DNA of 64,000 bases from Trema orientale (GCA_002914845.1 JXTC01000290.1:334090-398089); one strand, 5' to 3'; positions 12,067 to 23,262 are shown, numbered from the stretch's first letter. The notes: a model not told the origin generated them from the letters alone. Numbers and translations are program-made.

Positions 12067-12263
12067 GACGAAGTGGGTTGGCTCAAGTGATAAGAGCATT
12101 CACTACCTAGGACCTCGGTCCTAGGTTCGAGTCACACCGGGAGTAGACGTGAAAGCCTATTATCCCTAATAGGGCGGGATGGGAATTGGGTAGTATTAGG
12201 TACTTTCTTTTAATTTGTAATAAGTGGAGGTCATTAGTTAAGCACCACTTTATTTAAAAAAAA
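12067..12263 (+). mobile_element. tRNA-derived SINE
   Basis: A short retroposon of about 197 bp. Its head has a tRNA-like A box (TGGCTCAAGTGATAAGAGC) and B box (GGTTCGAGTC), the internal RNA polymerase III promoter. It has a non-tRNA body and ends in an A-rich tail. It is flanked by a perfect 16-bp target duplication, AAATGGGCGAAATATT, at 12051-12066 and 12264-12279. SINEs move using LINE-encoded machinery. The intact duplication points to a fairly recent insertion. Confidence 0.9.
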
Positions 12264-12279
12264 AAATGGGCGAAATATT

Positions 12280-13620
12280 CTTTTACACATGATTTCATAA
12301 GTTTAAATAAGTTGCAAATATATTTGAAATCATGATTATTTGAAATAGGCTAAAAAGAGATTTTTTATTTGCAAACTAGAATATGTTTTGGTATGAACAC
12401 TTTTTAAATTATTATTCTTCTGCCTGCCTCATTTTCCATGTCCATAATCTCTTCAAATTCTAAGGTCCAATTGATTTTCAACCCTCAAGCCATTTTTTGG
12501 ACCACTGGTTGTTGCCCACAAGTGATTTTCTTTTGTTGATTTAGGAGTGAGACTATATTTAAGAAGAATGGAGGTTACCTAATATAAATTAGTGCATTTA
12601 CAAATCTGGTTTCGATCTTCACAAATTTCACGTTTATCTAATTTATCTTCTTTCTGGTTAAAAATGGAACACCATTTTCTTAAACAAATAAATTTAACTT
12701 GACAATAGATTTTAACACTTGGTTAACTACCACATTGAATTGTTGTTCAAAAGAAATTAAGGCATGAGAGAAGGACATTGTCGAAGAAGAACATCACCGG
12801 AGAAGAAGATTGATGTCAAAGAAGAGAGAGAGAGAGAGATGATTATTGCTGTTAGAGGACCCTCATTGGTATGAACCACAACGTCAATAGCTTATGGGCT
12901 ATGGCTATGGCGGTTCTTCTTTTTCATGGGCTTTTACTCCTTTCTTTTTTTTTTTTAACCTTTCACTTACTTTTTTTTTTCTTTCGGATTTTTAGTATTT
13001 TGGTTTAGAATATAAAGAATATTAGTGTATTGTCAAGTGCATCATAAACTTTTTTCATAGAAAATGTATGAGTCGTAGGATAATAATCCAACAATTTGGA
13101 GTAGAAGGTACTCTTGTATGAGATTAAAATTAAGGGTTCTATCATAACCTTTCCAAAATAAAATAAAATAAAGACAAATAAAATAAAATAACATAGAATA
13201 ACTAAAGAACAAATAAAATCAATTTATTTTAACAAAAACATAACAAAAATATGTGAATTTAAGCACAAAAATAATTTTATTTTATAGACTTATCACAATA
13301 CCGGCTTGAAAATTCTTATTTTAATATGTCAATTATGTCTTGATTTCCTTTTTTCTTCTTTCATTTTTAGATGTGTACATTTTTTCTTGTATTACACACA
13401 GACGTTTTTGCCTGAGATCTTTCATAGTAAAGTCTAAAGTATAGACTGCTTTTCCTTAAAAAAAAAAAAAAGAAGTACACTGCTTTTTGGAAAGAAAACT
13501 ATTTATTCGGAGGTTTGTTTACGTAGAAAGCACCTTGACTCTTTTATTTTATTTTATTTTATTTTATTTTTTGTCTCTAGAGGACTTTATGTCAGTTCTG
13601 CTGACGACAATATTAATAAG
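12280..13620. other. Intergenic DNA upstream of DRP4-2
   Basis: No supported gene. It holds a (GA)n run (about 12824-12838), T-rich tracts and a (TTTTA)n repeat (about 13540-13569). Confidence 0.55.
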
Positions 13621-13715
13621 AAAGTCCTTCTCTAGGAAGAAAGCAATTCCATTGGCTGCTAATTTTATCCTATGCAAGTATTTTTTACACATCATATCAT
13701 ACAACGTAGGCAATC
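13621..13715 (+). promoter_or_regulatory. DRP4 promoter module, distal copy c
   Basis: AAAGTCCTTCTCTAGGAAGA is followed by AAGCAATTCCATTGGCT and an AATTTTATCC stretch, matching the modules at 2301 and 2648 in order and spacing. It lies about 900 bp upstream of DRP4-2. Confidence 0.45.
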
Positions 13716-14182
13716 ATATAAGAGGATCGGAATCTGTTATCTCATTCTATTATACTGTCTGATCTACTCAAATTAGATAATTTAGCCCAAAATATAATCA
13801 AAATTTTATATATTAATTATTTTTAGGACACGTGGTTACTAAAATATATTGATATGTCCATTTTTAAGTAGATTGGGCAATAAATGGAACAAGGAAATGA
13901 GAACTTAATAAGTGGGAAAAGGGTTAAATATGCAATATAACTTCTTTGGTTAATGTTTTTTTCCCATTGCAAATATGCCTTTCGGCAGTTCGCTTGGAAA
14001 AAAAAAAGCAAGTAAATCTTTTCTCTAAGCTAATAGACACTAAATACTAATTACAACTTACAAGGATTTCCTTTCTTAGTGGAAACGTTGACTCGTACTT
14101 TAGGCGTTGTTTTACGTGGAAAGATTTACAGCAAGTTAGCTTTATATATATATATATATATATTCTTTTGTTGATTACGAAA

Positions 14183-14240
14183 GACTACTTAGTCGAGAGA
14201 AATGAAACAACTCCATTGGCTTTCACTTTTAGCCCCTTGT
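14183..14240 (+). promoter_or_regulatory. DRP4 promoter module (gene 2), CATTGGCT box
   Basis: GACTACTTAGTCGAGAGAAA, then ACAACTCCATTGGCT and TTTTAGCCCC, homologous to 3268-3312 upstream of DRP4-1 and at a similar distance from the ATG. Confidence 0.5.
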
Positions 14241-14397
14241 GGAAACTTTTCCTTCCTATAACATACGAAAGCAATTAAAACATCAACATACGAATCTCTC
14301 TGTCCCATTATCTTAACTTGTAAGTTCTCCCTAAAGTTTCCAACTTCCAATGTTATTTCGATCCCAACTCCATCCATAACAACAGTGTTACATAATT

Positions 14398-14405
14398 CTA
14401 TATAT
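14398..14405 (+). promoter_or_regulatory. Probable TATA box of DRP4-2
   Basis: CTATATAT sits at the position equivalent to the DRP4-1 box. Confidence 0.45.
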
Positions 14406-14451
14406 CCCTTAGTAATTCTCTTCATCAATCTCACCACTCACTAATTTCTTA

Positions 14452-14452
<1 letters not shown>

Positions 14453-14519
<67 letters not shown>
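14453..14519. repeat. (CT)n microsatellite upstream of DRP4-2
   Basis: About 65 bp of nearly pure CT, 50 bp before the start codon and probably in the 5' UTR. It is much longer than the homologous tract of DRP4-1. Confidence 0.95.
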
Positions 14520-14521
<2 letters not shown>

Positions 14522-14569
14522 TAATACTACTATAAACTACATATAGATGCGCATAGTACTAGAAAAATA

Positions 14570-16642
14570 ATGGGGGCTCAAAATAGTTCTTTACACAACA
14601 AATCAACAAGTTTACGAGAAAAAGAAAAAAACAAATCAACTAGTTCTGATCTTGATCATCATGATGACCAAGGCTCATACGGACTCGTTAAGCTAGATGA
14701 TCCTGATGAGTTGCCTCTGTTAGCACCAATCATTTCATCCTACAATGACCGAATCCGCCCCGTGCTCGACGCTGTCGACAAGCTCCGAAATCTCGCAGTT
14801 ATGGAGGAAGGAATCGAGCTTCCCACCATTGTCGTCATTGGCGACCAGTCCTCCGGCAAGTCTTCTGTCCTCGAATCACTCGCCCAAATCAGTTTACGTC
14901 GTGGCCAAGGCATTTGCACCAGGACCCCCCTTATAATGAGACTCCAAAACCACTCAAGCTCTCTGCCAGAGCTCTACTTGGAGTACAACAATGGCAAAGT
15001 CATTTATGTCGATGAAGAATCAATATCAGAAGCTATAATTCTCGCTACAGAGAAGATTGCTGGAGGCGGCAAAGGAATATCTAAAACCCCTTTGACTCTG
15101 GTGGTGAAAAAGAAAGGGGTTCCAGATTTGACCGTGGTTGATCTCCCTGGGATTACCAGAGTCCCTGTTCATGGTCAGCCCGAAAACATCTACGACCAGA
15201 TTAAAGATATCATTACCGAGTATATACAGCCTGAAGCCAGTATCATACTCAATGTGTTGTCTGCAACCGTTGACTTTTGCACTTGTGAGTCGATTCGGAT
15301 GTCGCAGAGCGTTGACAAAACAGGGGAGAGGACTCTTGCTGTCATTACTAAGTCCGATAAAGCTCCAGAAGGGCTTTTAGAGAAGGTAACTTCTGATGGT
15401 GCCAATACTGGGCTTGGTTATGTGCGTGTTAGGACCAGGGTTGGAGATGAATCCTATGAAGAAGCTCGGTTCGAGGAGTCAACGCTTTTCCAAACTCATT
15501 CCGAGCTTTCGAAGATCGACCAATCGATTGTGGGAATCCCTGTTTTGGCTCAGAAGCTTATGCAGATTCAAGCCAAGAGTATAGCCAGGAACTTACCGGA
15601 CATTGTCAAGAAGATCAACGATAAGTTGAACCAAAATGTTGCAAAGTTCAACAAACTTCCCAAGGCCGTCTCCTCTGTTGCGGAGGCCATGACGGCTTTC
15701 ATAAGGATCATCGGGTTAGTCAAAGAATCACTGAGGAAAATTCTCTTAAGAGGAGAATTTGACGAGTACCCAGACGAGAAAAACATGCATTGTAAGGCTC
15801 GGTTGGTTGAGATGCTCAATAGCTTCTCAGATGAGCTTCACAATTGCCCTCAGAGCGACAAAACCCGGAATTTTTTAATGGATGAGATAAAGCATTTGGA
15901 GGAAGCCAAGGGGATTTCTCTCCCTAATTTCCTCCCTCGGACCGCGTTTCTCTCTATACTACAAGAGAAGATAAATGGGATTTCGAGCATTCCCATAGAT
16001 TTTGTGGCAAAGCTTTGGGATTACATAGAAGAAGTGGTGATTACTGTTCTGATGAGTCATGTGGAAGACTACCAGCTTCAGCTCTCAACTAAACAAGCAG
16101 GGCTTAATCTGATAGAGAAGATGAAAGGAAAATCTATCAAGTGGGCTATGGAAGTTGTTGAGATGGAAAAGGTTACAGATTATACCTGCAACCCGGAATT
16201 CGAATCTGAGTGCAACAGACTCATGGCTCAAAAGGACTCATTCATGTCACATGTCAGTTGCAATAATACGATAAATATTGAAGGTTTCGGTTCGGTTGAC
16301 GCTGTAAATGCCAGGAAATTTCCACATGTTTCACACCAAGCTTATGACTTGAGGATGAGAATGGTTGCTTACTGGAAAATTGTGCTGAGAAGATTGGTTG
16401 ATTCCATGGCTTCGCACTTGCAGCTGAGTGTTCATAAGCTTGTGAATGAGGAATTGGAGAAGGAGATTGTGTCCGAGTTAATGGCTCCAAAGGGAAATGG
16501 GTTCGAGAGATTGATGGAGGAATCTCCTTCGGTTGCTACAAAGAGGGTCAAGCTAGCCGGGAGCATCAAGAAGCTGAAGGAGTGCAAGGAGGTTATGGCC
16601 ACAATCATGGACCGAATTTCTACGTCCGATATTGGTGATTGA
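14570..16642 (+). CDS. DRP4C: Dynamin-related protein 4C-like GTPase, copy 2
   Basis: An intronless 690-residue DRP4/Mx-like GTPase. G1 GDQSSGKS is at 91-98, G3 DLPG at 191-194 and G4 TKSD at 260-263. Stalk and GED follow as in copy 1. The N-terminus is about 10 residues longer than in copy 1, with a Lys/Ser-rich insertion (REKEKNKSTSS). It begins MGAQNSS, which fits the N-myristoylation pattern (Gly2, Ser6); the other copies lack this. One tyrosine of the stalk HVEDYYQLQL motif is missing (HVEDYQLQL). Otherwise the frame is fully open and the copy looks functional. Confidence 0.95.
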   Translation: MGAQNSSLHNKSTSLREKEKNKSTSSDLDHHDDQGSYGLVKLDDPDELPLLAPIISSYNDRIRPVLDAVDKLRNLAVMEEGIELPTIVVIGDQSSGKSSVLESLAQISLRRGQGICTRTPLIMRLQNHSSSLPELYLEYNNGKVIYVDEESISEAIILATEKIAGGGKGISKTPLTLVVKKKGVPDLTVVDLPGITRVPVHGQPENIYDQIKDIITEYIQPEASIILNVLSATVDFCTCESIRMSQSVDKTGERTLAVITKSDKAPEGLLEKVTSDGANTGLGYVRVRTRVGDESYEEARFEESTLFQTHSELSKIDQSIVGIPVLAQKLMQIQAKSIARNLPDIVKKINDKLNQNVAKFNKLPKAVSSVAEAMTAFIRIIGLVKESLRKILLRGEFDEYPDEKNMHCKARLVEMLNSFSDELHNCPQSDKTRNFLMDEIKHLEEAKGISLPNFLPRTAFLSILQEKINGISSIPIDFVAKLWDYIEEVVITVLMSHVEDYQLQLSTKQAGLNLIEKMKGKSIKWAMEVVEMEKVTDYTCNPEFESECNRLMAQKDSFMSHVSCNNTINIEGFGSVDAVNARKFPHVSHQAYDLRMRMVAYWKIVLRRLVDSMASHLQLSVHKLVNEELEKEIVSELMAPKGNGFERLMEESPSVATKRVKLAGSIKKLKECKEVMATIMDRISTSDIGD

Positions 16643-17826
16643 CAATAGTAGTGTTTGGGTGGTTTGGGTCGACCCTTTAATTCCACATATCCTCCTGAGG
16701 TTAAGCTATAGTGGTATACCATATTATAGTACGGTTGCTGGATAAGTTAATGGCCTTTTCTTTTTCTTTTCTTTCCTTTTTTATTTTTCTTTCAAGTGTG
16801 CTTTTAAATATGCTCTTATATGTTTCTAAATTACTGTAATATTAACGGTGGGGGAGAATTGCTTTGCTTTTAATTTGGTTTGCTTGCTAATAACTACTTA
16901 AATAATTTCTACATCCTGAGCTATTATGCATTGTGCATTCACTTTTCTTTCTTTTTGGTTCCCCTTTTCTAACTTGTATTTCATTCTTCTTCCTAATTTT
17001 CACCAAACACAAGACCTACTTAATTTCCCTCAGACAGTAAAAGAAAATAAAAACTGCAATTCAAAATTGACAAATATAGCCTCCTGTTCTAATCCAATTA
17101 AAGGCTAACTGAACTGAACAATTTTCCTTTTGCTACTATTTGATTCGCTTAACAAAGAATTTTATTTGGACTTGCAGTTTACTATAGCCGGACTTGTCCA
17201 TTTAAGAATTAGGGATAGAGTTTACTCATGTATTTTGTCCAACTTGTACACACAAATGAGAGGGACACGCCTCATTTTTTGGAGAAAAAAAAAAAAAAAT
17301 TGCCGCATGATGAGCAGCTCACCTTTCTAATGCAAGGAAACATTGTCTCAAGAGAGAGAGAGGATTGTCTCAAGAGTACTGCTCTGAAAAGTAAAAAATA
17401 AAAAAAGCTCGTCGCCAAAAAGTTGCTCATTTTAAAATCAATGTCCCGATTTTAAACGTAATAGCAAAATGGCCGGACCTATTAAACATTAGAAACCAAA
17501 CAAGCTGAAAAAGATGAACCTAAATGATTTGTGCCTAGTGAAAAGCGAGGGCAAATAGAATGAGAAAGATAATTTGGCATGTAATTGAAGGTAGGTTTGG
17601 ACAATATTGGAACTGAATGGATACGCTTGGCCTTTGACCTTCAATGGAATTTTACTAATAGAGAAGATATTCCGCTTTTGGAATTTTGTTACTTCTTATT
17701 TATCAATAAAAGCTCTCCCATAAGATGGCTTTGGGGAAAAAATAAAAATAAAAAATAAAAAACAACTCTCCCATAAGAGTTTTGGTGCTTCTCCTTCACG
17801 GCTATAACTCAATCATTATACCCTAA
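16643..17826. other. 3' flank of DRP4-2
   Basis: The first 320 bp include a block (CTTGCTAATAACTACTTAA and the following C/T-rich stretch, about 16880-16960) also found downstream of DRP4-3 near 28885-28965. This shows that the duplicated unit included 3' flank. I see no gene in the rest. Confidence 0.55.
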
Positions 17827-18103
17827 GGCTCTGTTGGAACCTGGATTTTGAAGGGGAAAAAAAATTACAAAGAAAAAATCATGAAAAAAGAAAGAGAAAA
17901 ATATTTTTTCTAACTTTATTTTCACGTTTTTTCTTTTATTAATTAATGTATCAATTCTATATACTGAAAAATAAAATAAAATCAAACTCTTGTTTTTCTT
18001 AAAAAAATTTTCTATCATTTTTTGTTTCAATCCAAACAAGAGAAAATAGAATTCTTTGGAAATTTTTTTTTTCCCCCCAAAAATCCAAGTTCCAAATAGA
18101 GCT
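17827..18103. mobile_element. Tourist-like MITE, copy 1
   Basis: Ends are GGCTCTGTTGGAACCTGG and, inverted, CCAAGTTCCAAATAGAGC. The left flank is TAA; the right end is slightly decayed. The AT-rich interior matches copy 2 at 18183-18472. The terminal form and TAA/TTA target suggest PIF/Harbinger (Tourist). Confidence 0.65.
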
Positions 18104-18182
18104 TGATTTGAATAGTGAAGGCTTATGCATTTTCCACCCTTCTACCACGCATAATGCATATTAAAAATTTAGATTTGTTTTA

Positions 18183-18472
18183 GGCTCCGTTTGTAACCTA
18201 GATTTTGAAGGAAAAAAAATCGTAAAGAAAAAATCATGGAAAAAGAAAGAAAAATATTTTTCCTAAAGGTTTATAGAATTTTTACTTTTACACTTTTGCT
18301 TTTATTAATTCATGTGTCAACATTCTATATACTAAAAAATAACATCAAATCAAACTTTTATTTTTCTTGAAAAACAATTCTATCGTTTTTGTTTCAATTC
18401 AAACAAGAGAAAATAGAATCTTCTGGAATTTTTTTTTCTTTTCCTCCAAAAATCCAAGTTCTAAACGGAGCC
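18183..18472. mobile_element. Tourist-like MITE, copy 2
   Basis: Terminal inverted repeats GGCTCCGTTTGTAACC and AAGTTCTAAACGGAGCC lie inside a perfect TTA duplication (18180-18182 and 18473-18475). It is in the same orientation as copy 1, 79 bp away, and has no coding potential. Confidence 0.75.
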
Positions 18473-18475
18473 TTA

Positions 18476-20033
18476 ATAAATTTTATTCCCAAAGTACGTC
18501 TAATAATTAGGTTTTAGTTAGGCCACTAAAGTTTCTTTAAAAAATATGGATATATCGAGATTAAATATTGATGTACATTCTAGTTAATTGAATTTTTTTT
18601 TTGTTACTACAATTTTATTTTGGTGTTAAAAGTTTTTTTCTTTTTTGTTTTTTCAATGTTAAAAGTCTTAAAAAAAATTTAAAAAGAAAATAACTAACGA
18701 AAGAAAAAAATAAAAATAAACATAAAAGTGAATGTTAAAAATGATGACTTTGGGGGAACAAAAAAGAAATAAAAAGCCAAAAAAAGGTAAAAAGCAGCTT
18801 TTGGGGGGGAATATCCATTAGATGAAAAATAGAAACTCAAGTAATATGAATTAAATAGGTGATATAGTAATTTTACCTCACGAATAAGACATTACATTTC
18901 GAAAGGTATATTTCTAGCTATAGCATATACAAAATTGATTAAACTAATTAAAGTGTTAATTATAACAAATAAATGATATTTATCTCTCTATTTATTTTTA
19001 ACATTGTTGAAATGTTAATGTTATCTTTGTAATTGGGTCTTCTAAAATTATTTTTATATTTTCATTTCTAAAAACAAAAACACAGTAACTGAACACTTTT
19101 TCCCCCCTCTAAAAATGGTTGATCAAAGTAAGAAAAAGTGCTCTTTTTTTTAGAAAAAAAAAAGTATAATTTATGACACAAATGGTTCACGAACTATTCA
19201 ATTTGTAACAATTTAGCCTTCAAATTTCTAATTTTGGAAATTATGCCTTAAATTTTATGATTCTTTATGATGACCTCTAAATTGCAGCTTATTATTAAAT
19301 ATTTAATGTAAACACACATAAAATGCACGTGGTAGTGTATAAAATGCATGTATTTTTAGAGGAATAAAATGAACAGGAGGATTGGGCGGGAGGAACGAGA
19401 TTTTGATCTCCATTTTTAGGATTGTTACAAATGCATATTCAAATTTTTTTTTTTTTAAAAAAAAGTGTGCTTGTTCCTTTTTATGCTCATAATTCCTGAA
19501 TTATCCCTCAAATACTCTTTCAAATGTTATGACATTCTGCTCGTACATTTTTTCTATCAAACATTTAATTATCACATTCTCCTCAAATGTTTTTTCCAAC
19601 AAACATTTAACAAGAAGTTGCAATTTGGACTTAATTGTAAGGAATCATATTGTTAGAGGCTTAATTGCCAAAACTAGAATGGCAAGGCCCAAATTATCAC
19701 AAGTTAGATATTCCAGGGTCCATTTATGCTACAAACAGAAAATAAAATTATGAAAAATGGTTAGAGTTAGCACAATGGATTTGGACTTGGAATAACAAAA
19801 AAAAAAAAAAAGAAGGATTATATACTGTGTTTTTTTTTTCCTGAGTTTTATCTACCAAAACAAAGGATTATATATTTGGACTTCGAAGAGAAAGTGTCAT
19901 TTCCAAAAATGATTATTATTCGAAATCAGAAATTAATTTAGTTATTAGTTTCAGAGTAGTCAGTTAGAAAATTGATGATTACTTACTAGTTTTCACCAAT
20001 CTAGTTTTAAATTAAAACAAAAAATATATATAT
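18476..20033. other. AT-rich intergenic DNA
   Basis: I see no gene. Poly-A/T tracts are common and the short open frames (for example 19465-19753) have no recognisable domains. Confidence 0.5.
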
Positions 20034-20277
20034 AGGTTGCCAATCTAGTAGGTATTTTTTTTTTTTACTTATGTGTAAGTATCTTTTTTTTAGCCATCGG
20101 ATCATCATCTAATGGTGATCCAACAGCTATAATAAAGTACATGAAAAGACGTGCATCATTAATGTTATTTCTCTCTCTTATTTTTTAATATAAAAAATGT
20201 ACAAGAAAAATTTTTATTGGCCAAAATGATATTTATGTATAGGTAAAAAAAAAAATACGTACTGAATTGGTGCCCAT
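20034..20277. mobile_element. MITE-like element, CCAAT-TIR family member 2
   Basis: The left end reads GGTTGCCAATCTAGTAGGTA plus a T run. The right end, read inverted, is ATGGGCACCAATTCAGTACG followed by TATTTT. It lies between (TA)n tracts, consistent with insertion into TA-rich DNA. Confidence 0.6.
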
Positions 20278-20294
20278 GTATATATATATATATA

Positions 20295-20500
20295 TGGGTT
20301 TGGTTTAAATGGTTACAACAATATTTACCCATGGATGTTACAATGGTTTAAGCCCTTAGATCTAATATCCTACGGTGGTGATTAGTTTGGTGGTTGGCCA
20401 AAAAAATTTAATGCTGACCAAAAAATTTTAATGCTATCACTACTTTTTTAAGTACCCATCCATGGTCACAAAAAAATTGTAACCATTGAGAAGTCTTCCA
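20295..20500. mobile_element. MITE-like inverted-repeat element
   Basis: ATGGTTACAACAATATTTAC near 20309 pairs with an inverted partner ending TTGTAACCATTGAG (about 20458-20490), and a shared CCATGGATG block lies inside each arm. (TA)n lies on both sides. Confidence 0.5.
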
Positions 20501-20844
20501 TATATATATATATATTTGTTCTGACTCTCCTTATTAGGGACTTTCGACGAGCCACCAGTGAGTTATACTTTCACCAAGCTAGTACATCTTAATACTCTTA
20601 AAATGTTCCACTTTTTTTTTCTCTTTTATATGTACAAAATTCTTCTCTCACTCATCTACACAATCAAGAATAATGCATTTCTTATGTCAGTTATGAGTGT
20701 ACATACACAAGTTGTAATCCAGTAATTAGTGATCCAAACTGATATTTAAATTGAATTTGCAAGCACTATCTACCAAAACTAATCAATGAAATATTTCAAC
20801 AAATATGACAGACGTATGCATCAATTATCAGTAACATCCCAAAA

Positions 20845-20945
20845 CTTAACCCTATTGTTCTCTTCCTCTAGATTTTATAGGTTTCAATGATGTTACTTAA
20901 CCCTATTGTTCTCTTTCCTCCAGATTTTATAGGTTTCAATTTGAA
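20845..20945. repeat. Tandem duplication, 51-bp unit
   Basis: CTTAACCCTATTGTTCTCTT begins at 20845 and again at 20896, each followed by an ATTTTATAGGTTTCAAT stretch. Confidence 0.85.
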
Positions 20946-21089
20946 TGTGAATTGGGATTCAAGTGTAAAGATCTCTCTCAGCTGCCAAAGGAATCGTCCA
21001 CATCCACGATGTATGCTTTGATCAGCTACCTATATATAATGTACCTCCAGTCTCAACTCTCTATGATGAATATTTTATATATATATGTA

Positions 21090-21316
21090 TAGCACCACTC
21101 TAGTAGGTATTTCTTTTTTTTTTTTTAAATCTATAGTTATTCTTTTTGCCTAATTAAAATTCATCGTACACATCTTTTTATACTAAATAATAGAGAGAGA
21201 AAAATTATTAAATAATATGTACATTTTTTATACAGCTCTTTTCAACTACTTAAATTATTATAGACATTAAATAAATAATCAATAGATAAAAAAAATACGT
21301 ATTAAATTATGATCCA
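21090..21316. mobile_element. MITE-like element, CCAAT-TIR family member 3
   Basis: The left end AGCACCACTCTAGTAGGTAT and the right end AAAATACGTATTAAATTATG form imperfect inverted repeats like those of 20034-20277, again next to (TA)n. It is more diverged than member 2. Confidence 0.5.
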
Positions 21317-21547
21317 TATATATATAATTATTTTTTTCCTTAAAACAGATCAAACAAATGAAAGTTTTCGGCCAGCTAATTGATCATCACTTATTCATCC
21401 CAAATAATTAAAAATTAACACCATAAAATTCTGGAAATCAATATTAAGCTTAAATCAACACGTTCCAAGCTGATATGCAACGAAATCTCTTTCGTTAGTA
21501 ATTCTTCTTATCTTTTTGCAGCTAACCTCTTTTTCTTTTGGCTACGT

Positions 21548-22009
21548 TGTTGTGCAGCTGAAGCACAACTACTCCAAATGCTTATATTTAATACTAAGAC
21601 AATATTAAATATAAACTATCAACTAGTTACTGAAATTAACGAAAGCAGAAAATGTGCAGAAAATACTAAATGAAAAAATAAAGGAGAACACAAAATTTAG
21701 CGAAATTCGGCAAATTACCTACGTCCTCAGGGCGTTGCTAACCACTTCACTAATTTCAAAAGAGGAAATACAAAATCTGGGCTATAATGCAAAAACCCAG
21801 AAACAAATGAGAAAAAAGGGCAAAAACAAAACTATGGAGGTCCTTAGGAATAAAGGTCCTCACCAATAGGGAAACTAATTTTGGAATGATTAAAACCAAT
21901 TACAGAAGGCTTTATTTATAGCCAACTACAGACCCCAAATACTCATACATAAGCGATGTGGGACAAAGTATAAAACTATTACAAAAGCTAACAAGCCAAA
22001 ATTCTAACA
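21548..22009 (-). repeat. Copia 3' LTR
   Basis: Right-hand LTR in element orientation, directly next to the purine-rich AGAGGTGGAC tract at about 22010-22022. Same length as its partner. Confidence 0.93.
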
Positions 22010-22605
22010 ATGTCCACCTCTGAGGAATGCTTAACAACAGGAGAAAATACCTCATTGTAATCATTTCCTTTCAACTGAGCGTAGCCTTTCGCCACCAATC
22101 TTGCCTTGAAGCGAACATCATTCTTATCGGGAAATCCATCTTTCTTTGTATATACCCATTTGCACCCAATTGCCTTCTTATTCTTCGGTAGTTGAGCTAG
22201 CTCCCAAGTTTCATTCTTCCGAAGAGACTGCATTTTTTCTTCCATTACTTTCTTCCACTGTTCATTTCCTGAACTTTTGGCTGCATCTTTGTATGTGGAA
22301 GGAATATCATCATCTATAATGGGAAGTGCATAGGCCACCATATCAACAAATCGAGCAGGTTTACGAATTTCACGTCTTGGCCTATTTTGTGCAATTGATT
22401 CTTGCTGCTGTTGAGGCTCTTGGGTCGGAACCTCTTCTTCATCTTCAGTGTCCTCCTCTGCCAATAGTGTGTCACCACTATTTTCAACAACATTAGTTAG
22501 GTCTACTGTTGTCGTTTTCTCAAACTCCACCTGCTGCTGACTAGGCTCCACCTGCTGCGGAATACTAATGGTCTTCTCTTGGTCTTCTGTTACCTTCTTC
22601 AACAT
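21988..22605 (-). pseudogene. Copia pol fragment: truncated reverse transcriptase
   Basis: An acidic, Gln-rich linker is followed by the RT N-terminal region (WELAQLPKNKKAIGCKWVY, then RFKARLVAKGYAQ and VFSPVVKHSS). After KHSS the frame runs straight into the polypurine tract and LTR. The RT active-site region and RNase H are therefore deleted. The frame upstream of this point is open. Confidence 0.9.
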
Positions 22606-22662
22606 GGCAGACTCATCAAAAGTAACATCCCTGCTAAATAAAATCTTCCTTGAACTTAGACA

Positions 22663-23262
22663 CTAAAGTCGGTATCGCTTTACACCTGAGCTGATGCCCA
22701 TAAATAATGCTTTCTTGGCTCTCGGATCTAACTTGGATTCTTTCACATGATAATAGGCAGTGGAACCAAAGACATGTAAAGAATCATAATTACTAACAGG
22801 TTGTCCAGACCATATCTCAAGAGGAGTTTTACCTCCAATTGCAGTCGATGGTAAACGATTAACAAGATGACATGCATACATAATTGCCTTAGCCAAAAAA
22901 ACTTTGCCCAACCCAGCATTGGAGAACATACATTGAACTTTCTCCAGCAAAGTCCAATTCATGCGTTCTGCCACCCCATTCTGCTGTGGTGTTTTTCTGA
23001 CTGTAAAGTGACGTACAATCCCTTCAGACTGGCAAACTCCCAAAAATGGATCGTTCCTATATTCTCCACCGTTATCGGATCAAAGTCGTTTGATCTTTCT
23101 GCCCGTCTGAGTCTCAATCATCTTTTTCCATTTAAGGAAAACTTCAAGCACGTCATCCTTATTCTTCATTACATACACCCAAACTCTTCTGGAAAAATCG
23201 TCAACAAAAGTAACAAAATAGTGCATATCTCCCAAAGAAGCTGTCTTGGTAGGTCCCCACAC
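22663..23262 (-). pseudogene. Copia integrase core remnant
   Basis: Two open pieces. The first (23080-23262) has the YFVTFVDDFSRRVWVY motif. The second (22663-23043) has TPQQNGVAERMNWTLLEK, which includes the catalytic-region glutamate, and the HVFGSTAYYHV segment. A frame break near 23044-23080 separates them, and there is a stop after 22663. Confidence 0.88.

Noticed and set aside
12085..12140. A tRNA gene
   Set aside because: The A and B boxes are present but there is no tRNA cloverleaf, and the segment is bounded by SINE target duplications.
21654..21869. A 71-codon open frame
   Set aside because: It lies wholly inside the copia LTR, opposite to the element's strand.
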